38,523 bases of DNA, taken from an uncultured bacterium. GTDB taxonomy: Bacteria; Bacteroidota; Bacteroidia; Bacteroidales; Muribaculaceae. Of this stretch, positions 31,219 through 38,523 are shown one piece after another. Each line of letters starts with the position of its first letter. The stretch's first letter is position 1. The notes below the pieces were generated by a model. That model worked only from the letters and a program-made list of their open reading frames with translations, ran no database searches and was not told where the DNA came from. Where the stretch lies: positions 1-38,523 of the forward strand of contig CAJMNI010000021.1 in the NCBI GenBank assembly GCA_905214735.1, in the 5' to 3' direction. Both the position numbers and the translations under genes were made by a program.

Positions 31219-33360
31219 TTATTTCTTTATTCCGTCTCTCTCGAGCAGGGCGTCGACGGTCGGTTTTTTGCCGCGGAAGCCTACGTAAAGCTCCATCGGA
31301 TCGACAGTATCGCCGGCCTGAAGCATGTGGAGGAACTTGTCGGCTGTCTTCTTGTTGAAGATGCCGGTCTCCTTGAAAGCCTTGAAGGCGTCGGCGTCGA
31401 GTTCCTCGGCCCATTTGTAGCCGTAGTAGCCTGCAGCGTAACCGCCGGAGAAGATGTGACCGAACGAAGTGGATGTAAGACACCCTTCCACCGGATCGAA
31501 CACTTTGACGGGAGCCATGGCCTCAGCTTCGAATTTCTCTATGTCGGCCGAGGCGCGGAGCGGCGATTCGATAGTGTGATAAGCCATGTCGAGATAGCCG
31601 AAGCCGAGCTGGCGCATCGTGGAATGGGCTGCGCCGAACTGCGAGGATTTCACGAACTTGTCGATGAGCTGTTTCGGCATTTTCGCACCGGTTTTGTAGT
31701 GGCGGGCGAATGTGTCCAGGAATTCCTTCTCGGTGAGATAATTCTCATTGAACTGGGAGAAGAGCTCTACGAAATCGTGGTCGACGTTGGTGCCGCTCAG
31801 GCTCGGATAGGTTGCTTCAGACGAGAGGCCGTGGAGAGCGTGGCCGAATTCATGGAGGAAAGTCTCCACCTCGTCGGAGTTGAGGAGCACGGGCTCCGAA
31901 CCGACAGGTTTGGTGAAATTGCAGACAATCGATATGATCGGGAGGGTGCGGTTCCCCTTGTCGTCTTTGACTTCGGAACGGTATTCGGTCATCCATGCGC
32001 CGGGGCCTTTGCCCGGACGGTAGAAGAAGTCGGCGTAAAGGATGCCGAGCAGGTCGCCGTTCTCTTTATAAACTTCGTAGACGCGCACGTCGGGATGATA
32101 TTTGTCGATCTTGTCGGTCTCCTTGAATTTATATCCGTAAAGACGGGTGGCGAGTCCGAACACACCCTTGATCGAATTGTTGAGTTCGAAATAGGGGCGG
32201 AGTTCCTCTTGATTGAATGCGTAGCGGTCGTTTTTCAGTTTGTCCGACCAGAAAGCATAGTCCCAGGGCATGAGCCGGAAGTCTGCTCCTTCAGTGAGAC
32301 GGGCGTAATCCTCGATCTCCTTTAGCTCGGCGCGCATGGCGTCGGTATAGCTCGTGCGGAGGTTTTCGAGGAATTCCATCACGGTTTTCGGATCTTTTGC
32401 CATTGTGGTCTTGAGGCTGTATTCGGCGTAGTTCTTGTTGCCGAGAAGGTTTGCTATTTCAAGACGCACGTTGGCGATGTCTTTTAGGATGTTGGAGTTG
32501 TCGAATTCGCCCGAGTTGTTGGTTCCTCCGTTGAGACGGTAAAGCTTTTCGCGCAGGTCGCGACGGGTGGAATACATCAGGAAGGGAGCATAACTCGGGC
32601 GGAAAATAGTGACGAGATATGAAGTGCCGTCATCCTCTTTTCCTTCCTCCTTGAGTGTCTCTGCAGCGGCGGCGCGATAGGAAGTCTTGATCGATTCGGG
32701 GATGCCTGTGAGGTCGCTCTCCTTGAGCCAGAGGCGGCGTGCAGGATCTTTAATGGCGTTGGAGACATTTTGCGAGAACTTCACGTTGAGGTCGGAGAGT
32801 TCGGCGGAGAGACGGCCGTATTTCTCGCGGTCGGCTCCCTTGAGGAGCGCTCCCGACTGGAGGAAGTTCATGTAGGTTTTCTCGGTGAGGCGGCGCTGCT
32901 CGGGAGTGAGCGACGTGTCTTTGTCGAGATTGTCGTAGACCTGGCGGATGCGTTCCATCAGAGGCTGGTTGAGCATGATCTCTGTGGAATGCGCCGAGAT
33001 TGCGGGAGTCAGTTTGGCGAGAGTGTTCATGAGCACAGTGTCGCCGAGAGCCGATTCGAGGTTGCTGAGAGCGAGCACCGAACGGGTCAGCACCTCGCCT
33101 GAGCGGTCGAGGGCTTCGATTGTGTTTTCAAATGTCGGGATGCTGCGCTGGTTGACGATTGCCTCTATCTCCTCATTCTGGAGACGTATTCCCTCCATTA
33201 CGCCTTCTTCGAAGTCGGCGGCTGTAAGTCGGGAAAGAGGCAGGGTGCCGTAAGGCCCTTTTGGCCCGTCGATGAGCGGATTGTTGGCCGCTCCCTGAGC
33301 CGTACCTGCTATTGTCATAAGTGTCAATGCGGTTAAGGAGTTTATAAATAGTCTTCTCAT
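31219..33360 (-). CDS. dcp: M3-family peptidyl-dipeptidase
   Basis: Zinc metallopeptidase of the Dcp/oligopeptidase A group, 713 residues, removing dipeptides from peptide C-termini. A signal peptide (about 1-23, cut after TAQG) places it in the periplasm, unlike the cytoplasmic E. coli enzyme. The zinc site is H503-E-F-G-H507 followed by ALHGLS; the third ligand Glu lies about 25 residues further on in the DFVELFSQFNEN segment. C-terminal YAAGYYGYKWAEELDADAF is also typical. It forms a run with the barrel gene upstream (75 bp) and nadC downstream (21 bp). Confidence 0.93.
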   Translation of the reverse strand: MRRLFINSLTALTLMTIAGTAQGAANNPLIDGPKGPYGTLPLSRLTAADFEEGVMEGIRLQNEEIEAIVNQRSIPTFENTIEALDRSGEVLTRSVLALSNLESALGDTVLMNTLAKLTPAISAHSTEIMLNQPLMERIRQVYDNLDKDTSLTPEQRRLTEKTYMNFLQSGALLKGADREKYGRLSAELSDLNVKFSQNVSNAIKDPARRLWLKESDLTGIPESIKTSYRAAAAETLKEEGKEDDGTSYLVTIFRPSYAPFLMYSTRRDLREKLYRLNGGTNNSGEFDNSNILKDIANVRLEIANLLGNKNYAEYSLKTTMAKDPKTVMEFLENLRTSYTDAMRAELKEIEDYARLTEGADFRLMPWDYAFWSDKLKNDRYAFNQEELRPYFELNNSIKGVFGLATRLYGYKFKETDKIDKYHPDVRVYEVYKENGDLLGILYADFFYRPGKGPGAWMTEYRSEVKDDKGNRTLPIISIVCNFTKPVGSEPVLLNSDEVETFLHEFGHALHGLSSEATYPSLSGTNVDHDFVELFSQFNENYLTEKEFLDTFARHYKTGAKMPKQLIDKFVKSSQFGAAHSTMRQLGFGYLDMAYHTIESPLRASADIEKFEAEAMAPVKVFDPVEGCLTSTSFGHIFSGGYAAGYYGYKWAEELDADAFKAFKETGIFNKKTADKFLHMLQAGDTVDPMELYVGFRGKKPTVDALLERDGIKK

Positions 33361-33435
33361 ATTCGTGGTGAAAGGTTATAATTCTGTTAGAATGCTCCCT
33401 CCGGGAGAGAAAATTGAGCCGGGGGCAGCAGGAAA

Positions 33436-34092
33436 TCAGAAACTGACTCCGAAGCCGAGTTTGGCGATATAGATATATTTCGTGTCGAGTTTGGCGATTG
33501 CCTGATGGTTCTCGTTGAAATATCTGTAACCCGCCGAAAGTATCATGTAGGTCCGGGCCCTGCGGCTTTGCGAAAAGTTGACTCCTAAGCCGACGGCGCA
33601 TGTGAAGTCGCCGAACGTGTCGGCGTCTTTTATGGTGTTGAAGGAGTAGCCGGCTTCGATATGCAGGAAGCAAGGGGAGGGCTTGCTCCGGAAAGAGGTC
33701 CGGATCACGCCGCAGACCGGGATGAATGTGTTTCCGGTGTGGATGGATTTGTGAATGCCGACGCTGGCGCCCAAAAGCTGTATGAATGAATTTTTATACC
33801 CGAGGGTCACGTCGAGATCGAAGGTCGACATGTCGTGGGAAGTGAGGTCGATCGAAGATCCGATTTCCGCTCCCCAGGTGAAATGAGTGAAGAAGAGACT
33901 GTGGCCATGGTCGGTGACGAGGATTTCGTCGGAAATGGCGACGCTCTCTGTAGTCACTTCCATTATTTCCTGCTTGGGAGAGGCGATGCTGTCGGGAGCG
34001 GAGTCCGAACCGCCGGCGGCCAATCCCCGGGCCGGGAATAAAGACAATAATCCCACGACAAAGGAGATTGCTGAAAGTTTTCTCTTTGTCAT
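33436..34092 (-). CDS. Small outer-membrane beta-barrel protein of unknown function
   Basis: 218 residues. An N-terminal signal peptide (about 1-26) is followed by a short polar stretch (residues 27-60) and then eight or so alternating amphipathic strands, for example FTWGAEIGSSIDL, FDLDVTLGYKNSFIQLLGASVGI, TYMILSAGYRYF and IAKLGFGVSF. The protein ends in Phe, the usual outer-membrane insertion signal. The pattern fits a small barrel of the OmpA/OmpX or PorT-like size class. No enzyme motif seen. It lies 34 bp downstream of rpoD and 75 bp upstream of the M3 peptidase gene, so it may share their transcript. Confidence 0.7.
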   Translation of the reverse strand: MTKRKLSAISFVVGLLSLFPARGLAAGGSDSAPDSIASPKQEIMEVTTESVAISDEILVTDHGHSLFFTHFTWGAEIGSSIDLTSHDMSTFDLDVTLGYKNSFIQLLGASVGIHKSIHTGNTFIPVCGVIRTSFRSKPSPCFLHIEAGYSFNTIKDADTFGDFTCAVGLGVNFSQSRRARTYMILSAGYRYFNENHQAIAKLDTKYIYIAKLGFGVSF

Positions 34093-34126
34093 GGGATTAA
34101 GTTTTTTAAGTCTTGATGTGAAAGGG

Positions 34127-34987
34127 TCACTCTCCCAGATAGCTTTTCAGAAGTTTGCTCTTTTGGCCTTTGAGCCTGCGGATTGCTTTCTCCTTGATCT
34201 GGCGCACGCGTTCGCGCGTGAGGTCGAATTTGGCGCCGATCTCTTCGAGGGTCATCTCCTGGCAACCGATTCCGAAGAACATTTTGAGGATTTCGCGCTC
34301 GCGGTCGTAGAGCTGCCTCAGGGCGCGGTCAACCTCCTTGGAAAGGGATTCCTGATTGAGGCTTGCATCGGCCATGGGGGAGTCGTCGTTGGTGAGAACG
34401 TCGAGCAGCGAATTGTCTTCGCCCTCCACGAAAGGGGCGTCGACCGAGATGTGGCGGCCCGACACCTGAATTGTGTCGGAGACTTTGTCGACGGGCATGT
34501 CGAGGCGGGCGGCGAGCTCTTCTGTGCTCGGACGGCGCTCGTTTTCTTGCTCGAAGCGCGACATCTCTTTGGTGATTTTGTTGAGTGATCCTACCTGGTT
34601 GAGGGGAAGACGCACGATGCGGCTCTGCTCGGCAAGCGCCTGAAGAATCGACTGGCGGATCCACCAGACAGCGTAGGAAATGAATTTAAAACCGCGCGTT
34701 TCGTCAAATTTCTGAGCCGCACGGATGAGTCCCAGGTTCCCCTCGTTGATGAGGTCGGGCAGGCTGAGACCCTGGTTCTGATATTGCTTGGCAACCGAAA
34801 CCACAAAGCGCAAATTGGCTTTCGTCAGTTTCTCGAGCGCTGCATGGTCTCCTTTCTTTATTCGCTGGGCGAGCTCTACCTCCTCACTTACGGAGATCAG
34901 CTCTTCGCGACCTATTTCCTGCAGATATTTGTCGAGCGACGCGCTTTCACGGTTGGTGATTGATTTGGTGATTTTTAGTTGTCTCAT
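34127..34987 (-). CDS. rpoD: Primary sigma factor RpoD (Bacteroidetes type)
   Basis: Housekeeping sigma-70 factor, 286 residues, lacking the long N-terminal region 1.1 found in Proteobacteria. Regions: 1.2 at about 15-45 (SLDKYLQEIG, VELAQRIKKGD), 2.1-2.4 at about 55-125 (ANLRFVVSVAKQY, DLINEGNLGLIRAAQKFD, FISYAVWWIRQSI), 3 at about 130-200 and 4.2 at about 230-280 (TLEEIGAKFDLTRERVRQIKEKA). It recognises the TTTG-N19-TAnnTTTG promoters seen throughout this window, including one immediately upstream of itself. It appears to be the first gene of a run with the barrel protein, dcp and nadC. Confidence 0.95.
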   Translation of the reverse strand: MRQLKITKSITNRESASLDKYLQEIGREELISVSEEVELAQRIKKGDHAALEKLTKANLRFVVSVAKQYQNQGLSLPDLINEGNLGLIRAAQKFDETRGFKFISYAVWWIRQSILQALAEQSRIVRLPLNQVGSLNKITKEMSRFEQENERRPSTEELAARLDMPVDKVSDTIQVSGRHISVDAPFVEGEDNSLLDVLTNDDSPMADASLNQESLSKEVDRALRQLYDREREILKMFFGIGCQEMTLEEIGAKFDLTRERVRQIKEKAIRRLKGQKSKLLKSYLGE

Positions 34988-35008
34988 ATTTCAATCCAAA
35001 AATTCTCG

Positions 35009-35039
35009 CAAAGGTAATTCTTTTTTATCAAAAATGCAA
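35009..35039 (-). promoter_or_regulatory. Promoter of rpoD
   Basis: On the minus strand TTGC (35036-35039), 19 nt, TACCTTTG (35009-35016). The -7 box ends only 21 bp before the start codon, so the leader would be about 15 nt. Confidence 0.65.
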
Positions 35040-35064
35040 TAGCGATAGATGAACGGTGCGCTAT

Positions 35065-35086
35065 TTTGCACCATAAAAAGTGCAAA
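35065..35086. promoter_or_regulatory. Inverted repeat upstream of the rpoD promoter
   Basis: TTTGCAC, 8-nt spacer, GTGCAAA: a 7-bp perfect dyad 26 bp upstream of the rpoD -33 box, possibly an operator. The rest of the 257-bp gap to the next gene is AT-rich without coding signal. Confidence 0.35.
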
Positions 35087-35244
35087 CAGCTATTTTTATA
35101 ACTGAATTTTGACTATTTTATTTGATTCAGCCCGATTTTTTAGGTGATTGCCGTTCACTCCAGCCACAAATTATAACAAGCGGGAAGAGATTTTTATTTT
35201 GTGAATGCGGATTTTTCCCGGATTGTGTCGGATGGCGGCCGGAG

Positions 35245-36201
35245 TTACTGGAGCTTGATTTCGCGGATGTCGATGAGATTGTGGAGTATGGCGAAAATGG
35301 TGAGGCCTGCCGGTGAATGTATCTGCAGTTTTTGCGCTATGTTACGGCGATAGGTTGTGACAGTGTGGATCGAGAGGCACATTTTGTCGGCTATCTCCTT
35401 GTTCTGGAGTCCGCGGGCCACATGGCAGATCACCTCCTTCTCGCGTTCGCTGATCTGGCATAATTTGCCCGGTTCGCCGGTGTCTGCATCGGCAGTCTCT
35501 TCCTCTTGCTGCTGAGTATGTTCGCTATAATGCAGTTCTTCGCGCTGGGCTGCCGGGAAAAGAATCTCATCTTCCACGCGGCAATGGTTCATCAGGTCGT
35601 GTTCGCAGCTTATCAGGTCGTAAAGCACGCTGTTGAGCATATCGTTGTCTTTCAGCTCATAGTGTCGGATCACGATGTCTTTGAGCTCGGCGAGACACTC
35701 GGCCATGTCGGTGTGGTGGCGGCTATATTCCTCCAGACAGAAATCTCCCGGGTTTTCACGGGATATGAGCCGCTCTATATATGGAAAGACGTTGTCGTTT
35801 TCAAACTCCATGTGTTTGCGGACCTCTTCCACATAATCGTCGTAATATTTGATTATGAGGAATGCCACGTCGGTGACTTCTGTGCAATTGATGGCTTCTA
35901 TGAGCTTCTTGCGGATCTGCGGCAGGTTGAAGTCGAGGAAATATTTATGGGCTTTGCGGAGATATCCCATCAGCGACGGGAGAGAAATCTTATGGTCGGA
36001 AAGCTTGTCGTTGGCAATGAGATTGGAGACCTCGAGAAAGGTGTTGATGTCGACGCCGTTTTTGCGGCATACTTCGCCGACAGTGGCGTCGCCGAATCCG
36101 AATGGAATGGAGAAACGGCTGATCACGAGGATCATAAGATTGTTGTCTTCGATCACATCGCGCAGCCTGTCGCTTGGAAGATATAGTTTTGAATTTTGCA
36201 T
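35245..36201 (-). CDS. Hemerythrin/RIC-domain LuxR-type regulator
   Basis: 318 residues from the ATG at 36201. An upstream in-frame extension to 36306 would overlap rarA and is rejected. N-terminal region: FGFGDATVGEVCRKNGVDI (about 35-53), similar to the ScdA/RIC N-terminal segment. Middle: a hemerythrin-like four-helix domain with the His/Glu ligands of a di-iron site spread through RKAHKYF, RKHMEFENDNVFPYI, SRHHTDMAE and NHCRVEDEILFP. C-terminal: a LuxR/NarL HTH (ISEREKEVICHVARG, NKEIADKMCLSIHTVTTYRR). RIC proteins repair or bind iron centres under nitric-oxide or oxidative stress, so this may be a transcription factor sensing NO, oxygen or iron; that is inference. No receiver domain. Confidence 0.85.
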   Translation of the reverse strand: MQNSKLYLPSDRLRDVIEDNNLMILVISRFSIPFGFGDATVGEVCRKNGVDINTFLEVSNLIANDKLSDHKISLPSLMGYLRKAHKYFLDFNLPQIRKKLIEAINCTEVTDVAFLIIKYYDDYVEEVRKHMEFENDNVFPYIERLISRENPGDFCLEEYSRHHTDMAECLAELKDIVIRHYELKDNDMLNSVLYDLISCEHDLMNHCRVEDEILFPAAQREELHYSEHTQQQEEETADADTGEPGKLCQISEREKEVICHVARGLQNKEIADKMCLSIHTVTTYRRNIAQKLQIHSPAGLTIFAILHNLIDIREIKLQ

Positions 36202-36268
36202 ACGCTCTGAATATGCCTGCCTTCGATACGGGCGCAAAATTACAAAATCGCAGCCACTCAGGCAATAC

Positions 36269-37573
36269 TCATTTCTGAGTATCTTTCGTTTCGGCGGGGA
36301 TTGCACCGATGGCTCTTAGGCGTTGTGCCATTTTCTCTTCGGAGGGGTTGTCGCCCGGATGCCAGAATGCGCTTCCTTCAAGGCCGTCGGGAAGATATTG
36401 CTGCCGGGCGTAATGGTTGGCGAAGTCATGGGCATATTTATATCCCTGATGATAACCCATGTCGGCCATAAGTTTGGTGGGGGCGTTCCTGAGATGGAGC
36501 GGCACCGGAAGGTCCCCGGTGTTTCTCACTGCTTCGAGAGCCGAGTCGATGGCCATATAGGCGGTGTTGCTTTTCGGAGAGTTGGCGAGATAGATGGCGC
36601 ATTCCGAGAGGATGATGCGTCCCTCGGGCCAGCCGATCTTGGCGAGGGCGTCGAAGGTGGCGTTGGCGAGAAGAAGGGCATTGGGATTGGCAAGGCCGAT
36701 GTCTTCGGCGGCGAGGATCACCAGACGCCGGGCGATGAATTTAGGATCTTCGCCCCCGGCCACCATCCTTGCCAGCCAGTAGACCGCCGCCTGGGGGTCG
36801 CTCCCCCTGATCGATTTGATGAAGGCGGAAATTATATCATAGTGCATCTCGCCGTTGCGGTCGTAGGCGGCGGGATTTTCCTGCAGGCTCGCCGTTACGG
36901 TTTCGTCGTTGAGCACCACGGGACTTCCTTCGGGAGTCGATTGCTCGAGCAAGTCGAGGATGTTGAGGAGCTTTCGGGCATCCCCTCCGGAAAAGCGGAA
37001 AAGTGCCTTTTTCGATTCGATCCGCCATTCGCGTCGCTTCAGGATCTCGTCTTTTTCGAGTGCGCGGTCAAGGAGCTGCTGCAGACCCTCGGCGTCGAGA
37101 GGTTTGAGAGTATAGACCTGACTGCGCGACAACAAAGGCCTGATTACTTCAAACGACGGGTTTTCGGTGGTGGCGCCGATCAGCGTGACTGTGCCGCGCT
37201 CCACAGCACCGAGCAGAGAGTCCTGCTGCGATTTGTTGAACCGGTGGATTTCATCGATGAAGAGAATAGGGCGTCCTTTGGCGAACATGCTCTTCGCATC
37301 TTTTTCGCAGCGGTAGAGCACTTCGCGCACATCCTTTACTCCCGACGTGACGGCGCTCAGCGTGTAGAACGGCACCTCGGTTTGCGAGGCTACTATGCGG
37401 GCAAGAGTGGTCTTCCCGACTCCGGGGGGACCCCAGAGGATAAATGAGTTGACCCTGCCGGTTTCGATCATCCTTCTGATGATGCCGTCGGACCCTACCA
37501 GATGTTCCTGGCCTATGTAGTCTTCGAGTGTTTGCGGACGCAGTCTCTCCGCGAGAGGAATGTTGTTGTTCAT
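36269..37573 (-). CDS. rarA: Replication-associated recombination protein A
   Basis: AAA+ ATPase of the RarA/MgsA/WRNIP1 family that acts at stalled replication forks, 434 residues. Walker A GPPGVGKT (48-55), Walker B LFIDEIHRFNKSQQD (about 103-117), sensor ATTENPSFEV, arginine finger region LLSRSQVYTL. The C-terminal helical tetramerisation part has the signature KSIRGSDPQAAVYWLARMV-type segment and ARRLVILAAEDIGLANP. It is followed 67 bp downstream by the hemerythrin regulator and preceded by the HAD gene, 9 bp away on the same strand. Confidence 0.96.
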   Translation of the reverse strand: MNNNIPLAERLRPQTLEDYIGQEHLVGSDGIIRRMIETGRVNSFILWGPPGVGKTTLARIVASQTEVPFYTLSAVTSGVKDVREVLYRCEKDAKSMFAKGRPILFIDEIHRFNKSQQDSLLGAVERGTVTLIGATTENPSFEVIRPLLSRSQVYTLKPLDAEGLQQLLDRALEKDEILKRREWRIESKKALFRFSGGDARKLLNILDLLEQSTPEGSPVVLNDETVTASLQENPAAYDRNGEMHYDIISAFIKSIRGSDPQAAVYWLARMVAGGEDPKFIARRLVILAAEDIGLANPNALLLANATFDALAKIGWPEGRIILSECAIYLANSPKSNTAYMAIDSALEAVRNTGDLPVPLHLRNAPTKLMADMGYHQGYKYAHDFANHYARQQYLPDGLEGSAFWHPGDNPSEEKMAQRLRAIGAIPAETKDTQK

Positions 37574-37582
37574 TTCTGTGGT

Positions 37583-38254
37583 TCAGCTTCTTCTGTGGTT
37601 CAGCTGCCGGATAAGTGTGTCGGGATTGGTTTCCGAGAGATTGCCTATTGTGATGTCGCAGAATTCGCTTATCATGATTTCGGGCAGGGTAGTGGTGAGA
37701 CCTACAACAAAAGCTCCGGCGTTTCTGCCGGCCATGACCCCCTGTCGGGAATCTTCGAACACGAAGCAGCGCTCCGGAGAGGCTCCGCAGAGTTCTGCAC
37801 CGAGCAGATACCCTTCGGGATCGGGCTTTGATCTGCTGATTCGGTCGGCGGTGACAATGTCGGTAAACATCCCTTCCAGATCCGGAATCTCCTCGCGGAG
37901 ACGGGCCATTTTAAGATCGTTGCTACTGGTGACCATTACCCTCGGAAAATCTTTGTCGATTAATGATTCGATAAATTCTTTTGCCCCGGGAAGAAAACGA
38001 TAACGCATCTTCTGTTCCATTTCGTTGAGCATATCCGTCACTTTCGGATGGGTGTCACGGTCCGGGAAGAAGGTGTCGAGAATTTCGGTGAGGGTTCGTC
38101 CCTTTATGACATATTCGAAATTTTCCACGCCGGTGGGAAATTTTTGGTCGATAGCATGCCAGATGCGTGTATATTCGCTTTCGCTGTCAATAATCACGCC
38201 ATCGAGGTCGAAAAGGAAACCGATGGTATCGGGATTGATACTGCCTGTTGTCAT
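37583..38254 (-). CDS. HAD-superfamily phosphatase or phosphomutase
   Basis: 223 residues, beta-phosphoglucomutase-like HAD subgroup. Motif I FLFDLDGVIIDSE gives nucleophile Asp16 and acid/base Asp18; a helical cap spans about 25-90; motif II is VMVTSSND; the motif III Lys lies in SKPDPEGYL; motif IV is CFVFEDSRQGV. The substrate cannot be read; it could be a sugar phosphate or a housecleaning phosphatase. It ends 9 bp before rarA and probably shares its transcript. Confidence 0.9.
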   Translation of the reverse strand: MTTGSINPDTIGFLFDLDGVIIDSESEYTRIWHAIDQKFPTGVENFEYVIKGRTLTEILDTFFPDRDTHPKVTDMLNEMEQKMRYRFLPGAKEFIESLIDKDFPRVMVTSSNDLKMARLREEIPDLEGMFTDIVTADRISRSKPDPEGYLLGAELCGASPERCFVFEDSRQGVMAGRNAGAFVVGLTTTLPEIMISEFCDITIGNLSETNPDTLIRQLNHRRS

Positions 38255-38278
38255 ATTTATACTGCCTGCCTATATATG

Positions 38279-38523
38279 TTATTCCTGACCTAAGAGGGTA
38301 TTTAGTTCGGCGACGGTCATATTGTTGATGGCAGCGACCTGATCTTTAGGCATGCCGAAATTCAACATGTTCCTGACAACTTTAATGATTCCTTTGGCCA
38401 AGCCTTGCGCCTCGCCTTCAGCTCTACCTTCAGCTCTACCTTCTGCCCTGCCTTCTGCCCTGCCTTCTGCCCTGCCTTCGGCTCTACCTTCTGCTTTTCC
38501 TTTGTTAGCCGCATATGCCACTG
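38279..38523 (-). CDS. Rpn-family nuclease/transposase, C-terminal part (runs off window)
   Basis: The last 80 or so codons of a gene whose start lies beyond the right edge; the GTG at 38519-38521 is only an internal codon. The visible part is a row of EGRA repeats followed by a short helical end (GMPKDQVAAINNMTVAELNTLL). This tail is typical of Rpn-family recombination-promoting nucleases (PD-(D/E)XK fold) in Bacteroidales, whose N-terminal nuclease domain would be outside. The gene is 24 bp upstream of the HAD gene. Confidence 0.75.
   Translation of the reverse strand, partial: VAYAANKGKAEGRAEGRAEGRAEGRAEGRAEGRAEGEAQGLAKGIIKVVRNMLNFGMPKDQVAAINNMTVAELNTLLGQE
38415..38498. repeat. 12-bp coding minisatellite in the Rpn-family gene
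   Basis: Seven tandem 12-bp units, of the CCTTCAGCTCTA / CCTTCTGCCCTG kind. Units 3-5 are identical and unit 7 diverges. Each unit encodes four residues (EGRA). The in-frame period means copy-number changes keep the frame. Confidence 0.85.

Noticed and set aside
36202..36306. 35-residue extension of the hemerythrin regulator
   Set aside because: It overlaps the end of rarA and has basic, non-conserved sequence; the ATG at 36201 is better.
38415..38498. CRISPR array
   Set aside because: Twelve-base units without spacers that continue the reading frame of a protein; it is a coding minisatellite.

Overview
The window looks like a chromosomal segment of a Bacteroidales bacterium, most likely a gut Muribaculaceae-type genome. 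This rests on several signs: promoters of the Bacteroidetes form (TTTG or TTGC, about 19 nt, then TAnnTTTG), A-rich leaders without clear Shine-Dalgarno sequences, an RprX/RprY two-component pair, a TonB-dependent receptor, a short primary sigma factor, a T9SS-like C-terminal tail, and many proteins with Bacteroidales-style architecture. The species cannot be named from sequence reading alone.

Layout. 1-4.7 kb: a TonB-dependent receptor (minus) whose 3' end runs out of frame, divergent from a secreted SASA-esterase/GH5 mannanase split by one in-frame TAG. 4.7-6.7 kb: a zinc-ribbon NUDIX hydrolase convergent with a stand-alone trpB, which has a promoter, a leader peptide with tandem Trp codons and a terminator/antiterminator pair (a candidate trp attenuator). 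6.8-11.2 kb: a GNAT acetyltransferase, then an alpha/beta hydrolase, a membrane-anchored MurF-like ligase and a frameshifted polytopic membrane protein. 11.3-15.3 kb: tRNA-Ala(GGC), a two-part GNAT protein, an XRE-family regulator and long non-coding stretches holding three copies of a three-hairpin repeat. 15.3-19.3 kb: TRIC-type channel, flavodoxin/ferredoxin (EFR1) protein and rprXY. 19.6-22.6 kb: a clostripain-family lipoprotein and a CotH-kinase exoprotein, convergent, with a fourth repeat copy between them.

22.7-31.2 kb is largely housekeeping: serC-serA, a DHA2 exporter, an SLC45-like sugar transporter, endonuclease IV, a SpoU RNA methyltransferase, YraN and NadC. 31.2-35 kb: an M3 peptidase, a small outer-membrane barrel protein and rpoD, all on the minus strand and closely spaced with nadC and yraN. 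35.2-38.5 kb: a RIC/hemerythrin-LuxR regulator, rarA, a HAD phosphatase and the C-terminus of an Rpn-family nuclease with a 12-bp coding repeat.

The two strongest unusual signals are (i) four dispersed copies of a three-hairpin element whose central stem changes sequence between copies while staying base-paired, and (ii) the putative trp attenuator in front of trpB. Three genes (TonB receptor, mannanase, membrane protein) carry single-base-type disruptions, which could be real decay or sequence errors.
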